64,000 nucleotides of DNA. Origin: Prostheceraeus crozeri. Taxonomy: Eukaryota > Platyhelminthes > Polycladida > Euryleptidae. Below the pieces are notes generated by a model, which was not told the origin of the DNA, did no database searches, and was given only the letters and a program-made list of their open reading frames with translations. Of this stretch, positions 11,950 to 25,000 are shown piece after piece; the stretch's first letter is position 1, and the number at the start of each line of letters is the position of its first letter. The translations under genes and the position numbers were made by a program. The stretch spans positions 191,001-255,000 of the forward strand of contig CAJQUW010006842.1 of the NCBI GenBank assembly GCA_907163375.1. The letters are read 5' to 3'.

Positions 11950-14195
11950 TCTGGGTCAGATCATAGACTTCTAAATTTCTCTGGACAGATAGGTTGAAAT
12001 TGGCTTTCTACATGGTCAGGCCACAAATCCCAAATTAGACTACCCTACAAATAAACTATCATTAAGCATTATCAAATTTTTGCGACCACAATGCATGTCA
12101 CGCACAGTATGTGCGTATATATATGAACATTAGGTTTTGAGACGCATGGGCCTACATGCTTATGCGTTAAACTCATATACTATACCTCCACATTATTTGC
12201 TTACTTTGCGATATTTCTTCTCACAACTTTCTCAGAGCTGAGGCATCTGAGATTTGTAAACGAATTTATTACACATGTTGTTGAAAAATTTCACTGAAAT
12301 TTCGGAAGCCTGATCGTCCGTATGTACAACGAGATTTTACGAAGAAGTAATTGGAAAAAATCATCAAGAATCATCAAATATTCATCGATATTCTGAGCAC
12401 TGCCCTTTCATTTTTTTAAAGCAAAAACTTTTCTATTACAATTCAATTTGATTTCATAGAACACCATCCAGCAAAAAATGTCTAGTTAAAGGGATTACTC
12501 TGGTAGAGAAGAAGAGAAGACCACATGATTAATTCCATTCAAAGGTTTTGCAGTTTCAGGGAAATCATTGATGTCAAACTTTGCTAGCCCGCTATTGGTG
12601 ATAGTGCATTCACGACACAAATCACATTTTTACATTTCAAGAGTGAAGAGCAACAATCACCGATGACATCATCTCGATTATTAGCATTCATATTGAAATC
12701 AGTCTTTGCATGTAAACATCCTGATCATGTGTTTTTGACTGCATTATATTTTATCATCTACATTTCTCAGACTGAATCCAGATGACTTCAATAAAGAAAT
12801 TGTTTTTTATTTTCTTGCAACTCTCTGTAGGTGACGCATGTAAATAAAATAATTTGCTCCACTCATTTGACCCATCCAGCCAAACCACTTCTCATAATAA
12901 TCCGATTGTACTTTCCCAGAGTATTGGTCATTAGCCTCAGAAGAGTCTCCATCACAGGTCGGATCGTTCAACATCTGCTAACACCTTCTCAGAAGTGGCT
13001 GCTCAGGTTGGGAATGCTTTTTGTGTCCATCATCATCGTTTTCATGAAAGTAAATATGCAAAGAAGGATCCCCCGTATAGTTCACTTGTCCGTCCTGATC
13101 CCGCTTCTGTTCCCTTTGCTTTCAAGACATTCATAATGAAGGAATCGGCAGCTTCTCTTTTCCTCTCGAAACTGTCCCTTACCATGGTCAATGCTATTGG
13201 TGGATCTAGCGGAATTCTTCCGTCCGTTGACTTCGGCTTCACTAGCAACTTTGTCGGTCTTTCCCAAGTATAAAATAGTTGAATCCGATCTCGAATTTCT
13301 ATTACTGGCTAGTCATCCGGATATTATACAAATGTCATCAGATGGAAGACTTGTGATAGATGAGATGTGCTTGTTGAACTGAATTTCTTCTCTGTGATAG
13401 ATGCGAACATTCGCAGATTTTTCGACAGTAAATGATGTGACAAAAATAAGGGAATATTTCAACTCATGATCGCCCCATTTAGTCCATGATCGATCTGAAA
13501 TGTCACAAACCCAGATAGAATGGTTTCTTTGTAGAGTAGACAAAATTGTCGTAAGAAGATATTTGATATCTTCCAATAAAATCTTCCGAATGTGTTTCCA
13601 TTGCCAGGCCATGCACTAGAAAATATAGCTACCGGATCGCGGCTTTGGAGTTGTTTGGAGCAGCATCTAGACAGATAGGAAATTTGTTGACACTCGACTC
13701 CTTTAGATCACACGTCTCCATTTTTCCTCTTTGTTTGCGATAATGATTTATGTCCCTCGTGGTGGTATTGAAGTCAGATTCATGGAAGTGAAAGTTACAC
13801 AAGTGAATGTTTACTTGAGATATAATGCTTTCTACTACTTAACTCGATGCAACTGCAAATTCAGATTTCTTTGTTATGATTTCGGTTGACAACCAGAAGC
13901 GGTATGCACATGTATGTTTGGTATTCTGCATTGAAATGAATCGCACAGGAGAAATAGTCATTGATCACTGCGATAAGCTACAAAATTCGAGCTTTGTAAC
14001 ACAAACGTTGGTTGGCCTGAACATGTATAAAGTGATTTCAAATTTTGCTCACCTATCTGTCCAGAGAAATCTAGAAGTCTATGGTCAGATCATGAACTCT
14101 TAGATATATAACATATCTAGGAATCCATGGTCAGATCATAGACTTCTAAATTTAGAAGTATATGGTCAGATCATAGACTTCTATGGTCAGATGAA
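11950..14195. mobile_element. inverted-repeat element with tandemised right end
   Basis: The left terminal block (11950-12001, TCAGATCATAGACTTCTAAA then CTCTGGACAGATAGG) is inverted at 14041-14096. The right end is followed by further copies of the GGTCAGATCATAGACTTCTA phrase up to about 14195, in both orientations. The interior of about 2 kb contains only weak ORFs. It fits a non-autonomous DNA transposon whose terminal motif has amplified locally. No target duplication was established. Confidence 0.5.
13313..13612 (-). CDS. hypothetical protein, 99 aa
   Basis: An ATG-started frame of 99 codons inside the 11.95-14.20 kb inverted-repeat element. The start MAWQWKHIRKILLEDIKYLL gives an amphipathic N-terminal stretch; no motif or family was recognised. 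Overlapping plus-strand frames of 92-101 codons lack ATG starts. It may be part of a decayed transposase or a chance ORF. Confidence 0.2.
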   Translation of the reverse strand: MAWQWKHIRKILLEDIKYLLTTILSTLQRNHSIWVCDISDRSWTKWGDHELKYSLIFVTSFTVEKSANVRIYHREEIQFNKHISSITSLPSDDICIISG

Positions 14196-14522
14196 GTCTC
14201 ATTGATGGACGCTTAGGTTAACAACGATAGAGGTTTAGTCCTGTCTACCATAGAGTTTCCGACATGTTCTGCTTGAAGTCTATGTATTCTTAACATATCT
14301 TTGGTGTTTAGAATGCTACACACATAGAGGTCAGAGATTAACACTATGGAGACCAAAGATAGCAAAGCCAAAAATCAGACCTCTATGACTGCGTAATCAT
14401 TAGTAATAATCAATTTTCAAAATTTGAACCGTTAACTGACAGATAGGAGACAACATCCATTTAACTTTCGCGCTTCGTTAGTAATTGTTGAACGACAGGA
14501 GCTGCAACATACCGGTGAAAAG

Positions 14523-14771
14523 ATGAAGCCAACATATTTCAAATCATGCATCGTTCTCCTGGTACTCTCAAATCTTGCAATATCACTTGCAAGCGGCTCT
14601 AATAGCTCAGACAGCTCAAAAAGCTCAAATAGCTCTGATAGCTCTGATAGCTCAGACAGATCTTCAGCAGGAGATTCGAAAAAAGCTGGCACATCAGGCA
14701 GTGGAGCATCCTGCTTAAACTTTGAACTTGCAATGTTGGCGGTGCCGGTTATCATAAAGATGTGTATGTAA
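14523..14771 (+). CDS. small secreted, Ser-rich (possibly GPI-anchored) peptide
   Basis: An 82-residue ORF with an ATG in acceptable context (AAAGATGA). Residues 1-24 form a typical signal peptide (charged start, hydrophobic core around IVLLVLSNLAISLA). Residues 25-60 are almost only Ser, Asp, Asn, Lys and Gly, built on an SSDSS/NSSDSS repeat, suited to O-glycosylation or phosphorylation. A hydrophobic C-terminal tail (LNFELAMLAVPVIIK) resembles a GPI-attachment signal. AATAAA lies downstream near 15003. This three-part layout is that of very small GPI-anchored surface peptides. The Ser tract is coded by AGC/TCA/TCT repeats (AGCTCAGATAGC-like), so microsatellite expansion explains its composition. 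No family is assigned. Confidence 0.5.
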   Translation: MKPTYFKSCIVLLVLSNLAISLASGSNSSDSSKSSNSSDSSDSSDRSSAGDSKKAGTSGSGASCLNFELAMLAVPVIIKMCM

Positions 14772-16319
14772 CACAAAAACAGCGCAATATCTTTCAGTTG
14801 AAAATTTTGATTTCTTTCTGTTGAAAAACGACTTTTTGGTTGAAAAAATTTGATTTTCATCAATTTTTGGTTTCACAATGTGAGTGATAATTGTTTGAAA
14901 TATAATATTTTCTTTTGAAAACATTTATCTTCTCATGTCTGGTGCGATAGAGGATTCCGATGCTATCTTATTTGGCGATATTGTTAAGTACACCTGAGTT
15001 AATAATAAAGCACATTTTGAAGATAGCAATATCATTGCAGCGTGCATGTAAACCTGATTGGATAGTCACTGCAATTTATGATCTTGACAATTAATTACTA
15101 ATTAGCAATAGCGATATTAATGATGGTATCAATTCATTGATTTGCCGATTGATTGCAATTTCATGGTTTCCAGAGATAGGTGCGATTAAAAAATTGAAAG
15201 TCCGATTATCCGATGCGAATAAATAAGTTCAAGTAAACATTTGCGATTATCCAACTGTCCGATACAATGATCATTTGAAAAATAATTCAATTCGATTTTA
15301 GATAAAAGTTTTATTCTTGACGACATGTTTAATGACCATGGCCGCGTGAATTATTATTTACAAATAGTATTCACATCAATACTTATTATCAACAGTATAT
15401 CAATGCCATTCAATTCGATTTCTTTTAAAAAGAATTTAAATTGGCTTCTGTCTAAAATTAACATTAGTGATATCAAGATCAATAATGGAGAGGGTGTTTA
15501 CATTTTTGAGTCCATTCGACTGAGTGGGCAGACTACATGAAAAAGTTATATCCGGGTACTTACAGTTTCTGTATCCTGCTTGATGCAAAAGGAAATCTGA
15601 AGATTTGAAAAACATTCCAATGGTCATTACTATAACATGAATAGAATATTTGAATATTCTTAGTAAATTTGAATGCATTCTCAGTTGAAAAATTGGAACA
15701 GACCTGAATAGTTGTCATTTCATCCAAAACCATGAATCATCAGTAGGCCTAGTTCACATTTCTCAACATCGACAGAACTCCATATTTAAAGTGGCAACCA
15801 TGGCTGGGAAAATCTGAGATCTACAATTAGCAAGTTAGTGAAATTTCGACGGGCATTCATTAGTCCATTAAACGCGGCCCTATGATAAAAATGTAGAATA
15901 CAAATAGCCTAATATTTGGCCATTAAACTTGGTTTGTGGCCAATAGATGCGCAAAATATTATTGTTGTAAAGTGACAGGTAATTTATTCATTGCATGATC
16001 TCATATAAAATGTCGCCCGAATGTAGCATTAGCAAAAGGTACACAATTTTTGAAAAATGTAATCATTTGCAATTTCGCAACTCGGCTCAACATTCATAAC
16101 ACTAAAATAGAAAGAAATAAGTCCCACAAATTTCATAGCAACTTAATATTCGAAGCACTTATTACAAAAATAAATGTGTGTCCTGGACTCCTGATTACCT
16201 GATTTATTCATGTGAACTTGAACCCTTGAAGAAGCTGTTTGTGTGATAAGGAAGGAAGCAGTCAAAACAGAGCGTTTTGTCGCATTTGATGCAATAATTT
16301 CGAGGCCTCACACTATAGG
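14772..16319. other. gene-free stretch with a dispersed-repeat copy
   Basis: Only short ORFs without recognisable content. Positions 15667-15865 match 25550-25740 in the same orientation (shared words include TTTCATCCAAAA and TAGTGAAATTTCGA), so this is a partial copy of the dispersed foldback family seen at 25.6-26.1 kb. Nothing else could be supported. Confidence 0.5.
15667..15865 (+). repeat. dispersed repeat, partial copy
   Basis: Runs parallel to 25550-25740 with frequent substitutions, ending at the phrase AGTGAAATTTCGACGGGCAT, which also occurs inverted near 26033-26052. A diverged copy of the same non-autonomous family. Confidence 0.6.
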
Positions 16320-16571
16320 TTGCAAATTGACAACGTCGTTGGCTCAGACTTGAAGCAACGAAGTGATTCATTTTGTGTTATGGTTTGTTTACAGGAATGC
16401 AGGAATCCGTGCTGGAATGACTTGTGCGATGTTGCTAGCCGCAGACCGCATCAGGTATATTGTGACAATGCTTTGACGAAGCTCCAACTGATTCCCTGGC
16501 CGTGTATTGGAGGAACGGAACATGACCCAGCAGTCGGAGACAGTAGCATCAATTCTATGTATGAGAAGTGG

Positions 16572-17882
16572 CTAGTGCCACTTTTTCGAGCGAAATGCTA
16601 TGCGATTCGTAGCGACGTGATGATCAAAGAGGCCAGCACCTCCCATGCTGCTATTATGTTTCGCGATCATTTTTGGCTGTGCAACTGTATTTCGGATGCC
16701 TCCACCTCGGCGTTGAACCACTCCTAGTGTTGTCACATAATCAAAGTTTGTAACACCTGTAACGATGTCATAATCATTCCAGCACACAAAAAAAACTTCT
16801 CATGTCTTATGGAATCGAGTATCATGGGATCCCCTAACTTACCGTTTTAAATCAGAATCATTCTAGATCAGCGCACGTTCCGTTCTGTTCTTTCGCATTG
16901 TGCCGGTAGTAGCTACGTATGCCCTGGTCAGCCAGCTCATCTAGCAGCCTTACGGAGGTAAAGAAATTATCCAGATACAATTCAATGGAGTCCGGATCGA
17001 TTGTTCACATCACAACATGTGTACCAAATGGAACATTATTACAAGGTTAAAGTCGGTCACGACGAGCATACAACTGAAAACGATAGCAGAAACCCAACTT
17101 GTGAGGGATGCACCAGTTTTTAAACCCAAAGTGTACAGGTTGCCACGTATGAATTGTTTGAGTGGAGACCTCCCAAAATATGGAGCAATAGTCTTATCTA
17201 TAGAAATATCTTTATTAAATGCTCCCAACTGCATGAAACGGTCGTTGAGCAGCTCAAGGAATTTTTTCACCTTGAAACTGGAACATTATTGCATACATGG
17301 AAATATTTCCTCAATAGTCGAAAGCGGTCTCTTCCGGATGAGATCAATAGAGAGATCCGGTGACACTGGCCAGTAGAGGTCTTGCTGAGGAAGTGCATGA
17401 TATCCACTCATGATGAGAATGGCAATAAATGTTCTGATTTCATCGTGATTCATCGAAAATGTGTGGTCATTTTTATCGATTGCCGCGTAGCGATTAGTTT
17501 CAATCACGATGAAGTCAATGAATTCGCCGTTGATGACCGTCTCAAAAAACACCAACTTCGTATACTCGAGCAAGTGCCACTATCCTTGTTTGCAGTCGGG
17601 CAGCTGACAGGCCGTTTGGTGGTTCTCGAAATCTCGAATGGTTCGGAGATTCCTTAGATACCCATCGACCACTTATGGCTGTTCTTGATCTTCGTCCGCG
17701 TCTTGGTTCTGATGGCTGATAACTTCAATACTTCCAGGGACATCAATTGGCAAATAATGAAAAGGCAAATCTTTATTGATTTCGTCATCATCATTCAGAT
17801 GATCCGTGTCAGGTGGAATCACAGAATTAGACATGTCGTCTCTTCTTCTGTTTGAATAGAAAGGAAACATTGGAACATGCAA
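16572..17882 (-). pseudogene. decayed piggyBac-like transposase (PGBD type)
   Basis: Several minus-strand frames together follow the piggyBac transposase order. An acidic N-terminal part (17882-17673, with NDDDEINKD) comes first. Then comes the start of the DDE_Tnp_1_7 domain: LVFFETVINGEFIDFIVIE, ETNRYA and a HALPQQDLYW block (17573-17286). SIDKTIAPYFGRSPLKQFI follows at 17270-17010, then LYLDNFFTSVRLLDEL near 16960-16900, matching the second catalytic Asp (DNFFTS). Last is WNDYDIVTGVTN...MGGAGLFDHH...RSKKWH (16787-16572), matching the W-D-N-K third Asp, MGGVD and KKW region. At least three frame changes and stops break it, so it is inactive. TIRs and TTAA duplications were not identified. 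Confidence 0.75.
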
Positions 17883-18079
17883 CGTTAATTAAGTGGCACA
17901 ATCTGCTGACATAATGTTATAGAAATCGAACAATGAGCAGCCACTTAAACATTAAAACACGCCAAATTGTGCGAAGTTTCAGTGACTGTTATCAACCGGA
18001 TCACACAGCACAGAGACACACGCGATGTCAAGCTCTACACAGAAGTTTGTCAAAGTTTATTCATGCACTTGCCAACTTT

Positions 18080-18716
18080 TTTGATAATGATCGGAGGACC
18101 CAACATTATCGAGAAAACTTTTGGGCAATGATTTGAATTCCATGAATCTGAAAGAATCGTGGTGATCGGAGCATTTTGAAGGAATTCACAGTAATTTGCA
18201 AGCGGCGCACGACTTTTTTCCTTTCTCTGTAAGGTATTAAAAATTTCTTTTTGCCCACTTAGCAAGTTCCTGCATGTGCTATTGTTTTGAATCAGTCTGT
18301 ACTTCTAGTAAAATGATGCGCTTAAACAATCTAATTCTGTGGGTGGAATAATAATTGGACCTTCATCGTTATCATCATTATTGAAAGCCTCAGTTTCAGC
18401 AACAGCTTTTTCAAGTGTCAAATACCGCGGCCACAGAATTAAATATTTTGTTTAACTGCTTCGGTTTGCTAGAAGTGATTAATTCGAACTCGACGGCACA
18501 TCGAGGAACCTCGATGTGGGTTCAATCGAGTGGGCAAAAAGGAATTCCTTATACCTTACAGAGATAGGAAAAAAGTCGTGCGTCGCTTGCGGATTAATGT
18601 GAGTTCCAGCAAAGTGCTTCGATTGCCACAATTCCTTCAGATTCGAAGAATTCAGATCATTGCGCACAAATTTTCTCCATAATGTTGGCCCTTCCGATCA
18701 TTATTAAAAAAATAGC
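18080..18716. repeat. inverted pair of a coding-like fragment
   Basis: About 180 bp at 18080-18262 is repeated inverted at 18531-18716 (shared words GATAATGATCGGA, GCACGACTTTTTTCC and TTTTTGCCCACT). The minus copy encodes LNSSNLKELWQSKHFAGTHI and DFFPISVRYKEFLF; the plus copy encodes the same region with frame breaks. The W-x3-HF pattern is faintly reminiscent of a THAP zinc finger, but the Cys residues are not clear. Either a fragmented transposase-derived exon in inverted duplicate or a foldback element. Confidence 0.45.
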
Positions 18717-18719
18717 AGG

Positions 18720-20794
18720 CGTACGAAAATTAGTTCACTTGATGATTTCACATCCTCTCCTCGGCACTGCTCACTGTATAGTGCATACATTGAATCGAAG
18801 CCAGGCATCGATGTGTGTTTTGGTGTGTGCGAAGTGATATCACAGCACGCACGCATCTCTCACTGACTCGGGAGTCCTCTGTTGACAGCTTATTGCTTGT
18901 CATTTCCAATAGTAAGCGATACACGAATTATCCCCTCGAGAAGTAGCAAGTTGTCTAATTCTGTGATGTGCCATTTCGATATTAAGGTTACATACAACTC
19001 ATCCTTTTTAGGAAACCGAAGCGCGCGCAAATGAATCTAACTCTGTGACCGCGGCATTTCGACAGACTGATTGTGCTTGCACGAGTACAGGAAAATAAGA
19101 CACTAAGACCTATTCATCAGAGAGTATTGATTGGTGCATGAAATCGCAGGCAACGAGCGTCGTTCACTCGGAATTCATACTGCAGCACTGGAAACTAACG
19201 CTGGCAATCTAAACCGTTCATCACGCACACACACACACACACAATGCCTCGGCAAAACGTTGCAAAACAGAGACACAAGTGAGTCGAATTCCTATTTTAT
19301 GTTAAAAATGCGCATGCATTTGGCGGCTGACATCATATGAAATCATCTAATTTCATAAACCTCTCAATTGTGACCGACACACCCATCATCGGTCTTGTCT
19401 GCATGAAGTTCGTAAATGCAATGCAACTGAATGAAATTTACGATGCCAATGAGAGATTTTTATTAGATAATTCTTAGGCAAATAATTTAGGCAAAATATT
19501 CTAATATGCTACTTATGAGTAAATTTAGCATATTTCAGTACTACTATATGCACATGATAAGAGTGGCCATCTAAAAATTGTAGCTATTGACAACAAAAAT
19601 TTCAATATTCCCTAAGTTACCACATAATATAAATAAGTAAGAAAAGAATCAACTAGAATATGTGAGAACCATTTCTAATGATGACCTCTTATGATGCCAG
19701 CCGCGTTTAATGAGTTAAACATCACTTTAAACACACTACTGGCAAATCACCCAAGTGAATGCGCCTACAATAGCAAATAAATGCTGGCCTTTACAAACAG
19801 AAAAGGGAACATCTATTCTGGTCTGTTCTCAGTTTTAACTGAGGATGTAACTCTATTTAATTATTCTATTTACATAGTGTCTGTAAAAAAATATTTATTG
19901 GTTAGGGCGCACTAACACAGATGATTTATTTGTCTGTCAAGCTCAAAAGATAAGTTGCTCTCCTTCGAATACTTTGACCAGTTATGTGTGATATTATGAC
20001 AATTATGTGATATTGCTTTTATCAGGAAGCACATAATTGCCGTTGATGACTGTGCAAGCCACTGAGGATTCTTGAATATAATAAATTGAAGGCAGCAGTG
20101 AACGCCATCGAACATGCTATGTCATTATACCAAGCGAATGGTCATTCGCAATTGATCCATTTCCATATTTTACGAAGTATATGGTATTGCAGCTCTGAAT
20201 ACTTCTCCTTTCGCAAGATATTGCGAGCATCTACATTTTCTTTCATCTAAGCTTGCAATGAGGGTGACTGATGATTTCAAGAGTCACAGGTCAATTCATT
20301 CATGATTGATTTAGATCAACTCATTCAACTTAAAAGAGCATTGCTGAGTGAAATATATTTCCAATTGCCACTGACATTCTCAGGAATCAAAAGAAATGTT
20401 TGTACTACTCAATGTTCGATGTTCTTCATCAACGGTTCTCCATCTCTTTCTAATCGAAGGTTTACTTTTCTTGTTTTCTGACTCACAATATATAAACATT
20501 CTCGGCGCAGCATGGCTTATCGCCCGCCAAAATTATTCACTAAATGCCACTAAATGATTACTCCCCCCGCCAATGTGTAACATAAAAAGTAAACCTTAAA
20601 ATGCCAAAAACATGATGTCTTAGGTATAAAAAATGAACAGTATGTACTTACATGGGATGCTTCTGTGAAATGTGTTCAGTTAGAATAATAAATCCTGAAG
20701 ACACGTTCTTCCGGTAGCGATCAAACCACATCTGTTGATCCATGTAGGTCGCTATGACGGTCTTTTCATGCCATTCTGCTGTTTTGCAGTTTTC
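18720..20794. other. gene-free stretch
   Basis: No supported gene. It contains an (AC)n microsatellite at about 19224-19243, and at 19685-19900 a diverged copy of the dispersed repeat family of 25.6-26.1 kb (shared ATCACTTTAAAC and TCTATTTACATAGTGT-like words). Confidence 0.5.
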
Positions 20795-20811
20795 ATCCCG
20801 ATTAACCAAAA

Positions 20812-21068
20812 TCTATGGCACTCCTATAGGAAACGTCCTACGGAATTATTGTAATTTTCCTATAGCGGTTAGTGCTATTGCTATGGAACTCTATTCTATG
20901 GCACTGTTGGAATGTTTTGTCCCATTGAATTTTGGGGAACTTTGATCCTATTGCCTGTGGGACTAATTTGTCCCATAGACTTGTGGGAAATCCTGTCCTA
21001 TCGAATTTCGGGAAATCCTGTTCTATCGAACTTCTGTCCCATAGAATTTTGGGAAATTCAGTTTTCAT
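20812..21068 (+). repeat. degenerate subterminal tandem repeats
   Basis: Variants of a roughly 25-bp phrase (GTCCCATAGAATTTTGGGAA and relatives such as TCCTATCGAATTTCGGGAAA) succeed each other, interleaved with CTATGGCACT words identical to the element's terminus. Apparent ORFs across them (60-76 codons in several frames) are by-products of the repeat. Confidence 0.65.
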
Positions 21069-21719
21069 GGCAGCTCCTAATGCTACAGCGTGTCTAAACC
21101 TTTCTGCGACATACTGACGCTTTATGTGATCATGATTGTAAAGAATAATCAGTTTAGTTTAGCAATTGTGATAATGTCAATTTAAAGACAACATGCATGA
21201 GGTATTTGCACTTTTCACTTTCGATCCCCTTGACATGTCGGTGAAAGTCCGGCCCAGATTTCAAAAAATAGTTTGAGAATCAATCACACTATGGAGCATT
21301 ATTTTTTAGCTAATTTCATGATCATCACAAAACGCCATTAAATTCAAAAAACAGCCAATGATTTTTAATATCTTCTCTTTTTAGCCGTTTGAACACTTGC
21401 TTCGATGAAAAGTTTCTCAGAAATCATTCACCATATTTCTTTCTCTTCCATTGGGAAATGTAGTAGGAGTTGATCTGCAACAAACAGGAAATACATTATA
21501 AATATGCGATAAATGATAAGTTGATGATGGAACATAGACGTTCTGCATATAGGCAGATAAGCTTCATTTAAATGAAAAATAATGCAAAATATTGCAATTG
21601 AAGAGTATTTGATAATTGCTATGTTTCTTGTATTGGAGATTTATATTATTAATATAGGATTATAACATAATAATGCAAATGCGCCCCTCTGTGATCTTGC
21701 GGATGAAAAATATCGCCAG

Positions 21720-22076
21720 AAGTTTCATTTTACTTGTCTATTGTCACAACTGCGTTTCGTCTGCTCGCAGTAGGTGTGACACGCAGAATGAATCAAACTG
21801 ATTGAAACATGATTCCTGCTAGAATGTCGATCAAACAATGGTCCTTTCTTTTTATTCAAGTTGTCAATGCACTACTTCTCACATTAGTAATTTTTCTGTA
21901 TATGTACTTTTTAGCTACTACTTATTCATTTCGTGATTGCTTGTCCAATGACTGTCCATTGCTTGATCGATACTCTAGCAGGAATCATGTTTCAATTAGT
22001 TTGATTCAGCCTGCGTGTCACACCTAGTGAGAGCAGACAAATAAACTTTTGACAATGAGTAAGTAAAATGAAACTT
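21720..22076. mobile_element. foldback MITE
   Basis: The termini AAGTTTCATTTTACTT (21720-21735) and AAGTAAAATGAAACTT (22061-22076) are exact inverses. The arms extend about 120 bp inward with few mismatches, flanking about 110 bp of unique sequence. The compact symmetric form and lack of ORF indicate a MITE or foldback element. Flanks do not show an obvious target duplication. Confidence 0.8.
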
Positions 22077-25000
22077 TATGGAACATTAGACTATATTGGT
22101 TTCCATGCATGCATGCATGCGTATATTCAAGGTGTAAGTATGTAAAGTTTTCTAACTTTTTGCAAGCATCTTGCGATACTGGTAGAATTTTAGATTTGAA
22201 AGCACTGCTATTATTAGAGATAAGATTTATGCTCTTATGCTTTCACCTACTAAAACCGCATCAGATAAAAAGGAAAGAGGTTAAACTTATTAGGGTGATT
22301 ATCATGTTTGTATTAAAATTCAAGTGTGAATTTTAATTTTAACGCATAATTAAAATAATTTCAAATATTATGGACCATGGATTCAATCTTCATAGATAAT
22401 TAAAATACTGTGGTGGCGGTGATATTAGATTTCTGTCATTACATTTGGTCCATGCATGCTTATTTAGAGAGCAACTCATCATACTTATGAATAGATTCTC
22501 TTCTTTGTTTCTTTGAAAAGTTGGTCACCTCAGTTTGATGGGAATTGTAGCATGGAAATAACAAAGAAAGGGTAATCATGGCTAATACATATTTAATCTC
22601 AATAATACATTAATGGATCACGCATACTTAATTACATACATGCATAAAGACAAATATAGGAAGTATCACTTATTTGCTGGCGATCGACACACACTCTCAA
22701 TTGTAGAGTCTCTCGTTTTAACGATCTATTTCTTCACTTATTCAATTAATCAATTAATAAGATTTGATGATGTAAAACCGAAATATAATTATAAGTACAA
22801 AGTGGAACAGAAGTATCTGTCGAATGTGCTAACTTATAGGCTAAGATAAGCTTGTAGTATTAACTGCTTTTATGTGTTTTATATCATTATTCATCATGCG
22901 CTATTCCCACAATGACCTCCACAGTGGGAAATTTTTAACATCTATTTCAAGATCGCATCCCGATTCCCGACAATGCTGTTAATTCCGGTCTCACCAATAT
23001 AAATAAATACCAATTTTGTAATCTCGTTCGCGGTGCTTGAATGCTTTATCATGAATGCCAATCCCTCCCTATGTCGGCGCGATCTGTTCTTATCTTACCT
23101 GTCAACTTCTTCATTTTTATCTTTCAGTGACACGTGTAAATGCCTGCTCAATTTGATTCATTTCATGATTATAAAAATCTGAAGGAAGGTGGAAAGCTCG
23201 ATTAGCTTTCTCTCATTACTAGTGTGACTTTTACTATATTCAAAAAAAGAATACTTTCTCGTAATTATTTCCTTCCTTCTAAGAGAATTTCAAATAAAAT
23301 ATTTATTTTCTTTATCATTTAAAAGTTCTTAGATGCAAAGCGACATTTTCCTATCACACACGGAAAGGGGCGGTCACAGAAAATTCCAGTGGGGGGATTA
23401 AATTTAATTGTTCCAATCCTCAAACAGAATAAAAGGTGAAGTAATCAGCAAATGTCTTAAGTTATATTGAATTGCCTGTTTTAAATTACATTTTCTTGTA
23501 TATGTTCATTTAAATGAGATGCCATCATTTGAATTATCAGAGAGTTAGGAAAACGAAATCTGTTAATTAAGCACGATAGAACATGTGTTAGGTGATCCAT
23601 CGGCACAACATTTAAGAAATATTGAGAACGAATCGAATGACAGATACATGTTATAGTCGTTCCAATTGGCAAACCACCATACATGTGGGTGGAAAGTCCG
23701 TGGGTGTAACGGATTTGAAAGCACTTGGTAAACTTTCTTGCATCACAGAGCTGATGGGCAGAACATCTGTTAATTCAAGTGCATCATGTAGGATACGCAA
23801 TATCACAGCGGGTCATCAACATCTGAGCTGCCTAGCATAAACAAACCTATTGCGGAGGCCGCTACATTCCTTGGTTTTACATGTCTCTAAATTGATAAGC
23901 TCTAAATCAGTGATATAAGCGGAAATGATGTAACGAGATAGAGTTCGTTTCGCCGTCCGACTTTTGTACTATTTCAGTGCAGATACATTGCCAAATTATT
24001 GCTTGGAAGCTAAAATGTAGAATTTGCTGATGTTAAATTGATAAATTGAAAGTTCATATTTTATATCACAATACTTTGGGCTGGTGGGGGATGCATCCCG
24101 GCATCCCCCCCTTCTGACCACCAATGCACACGTAAAACGCTGCTTGATAGTGATATATTTCCTATCAATACAACTAAATGTCGAACTTACACTCCTTCAT
24201 TTAAAGCGGCCGTCTTGAAATGTATTAATAGATGAAAAGTATTAATTTAATAATTGCAGGATCACAGAACTGAATCCTAGTCCTGATCTTATTAGTGATA
24301 TTCATGTGGAAAGATATCTTTCATCAGACTGCTGGAGCAGGATATTAAATATGAAAATCCGCAAAATCTGAAACATCCGGAAAAGTGCATGAAAATATGA
24401 AATTCTTTCAAAATTATGTCTGAAAGCAATTAAATGAAATTAAATAATTTTGGGTCCCAAAGTCCTGGGAGACTCTCCCCAACTCCCAGTCAAAATATTG
24501 CGTAACACATACTCGTATAAAATTAGTTCAAGCCATTCACAATTGATCTGACAATTGAATACAGGTTTTTAATTTTCGAACTAAAATGGATCCATTTGTC
24601 TTCAGTTTTGATAATATTTTTTACAGAGGTCAATATTTTGATGAAGAACATTTTTTTAAACGTGGAGTTATTCATATCGATATGTGATTGATACAGATGT
24701 GAATCATTGCTTAATCGTAATGTTTTTAACAAGTAGGTACACAGAACTGATTTTTAACACATAATTTCCATGCTTGCAAATATCATTTCCTCTTCGTTTT
24801 TTCCTTCTTCATTTCTATGAAGAAAAATGTGATTTTTTTCAAAACTTGGATTGGCAGTATAAAGCGGCCTCGTTCACATCAGAACAAAGAAATTGAAACA
24901 CTTCTCAATTAGCTATCTACAAGCACCAAACATGTCAAGCAACAAATTTGATCTAAAAACATTAGCTATGGCAAAAACGAGCCAAACTAAATATAACACA

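Noticed and set aside
16320..16727. Plus-strand 135-codon ORF.
   Set aside because: Partly antisense to the piggyBac C-terminal region, which explains its openness; the rest has no recognisable content and no ATG-supported gene structure.
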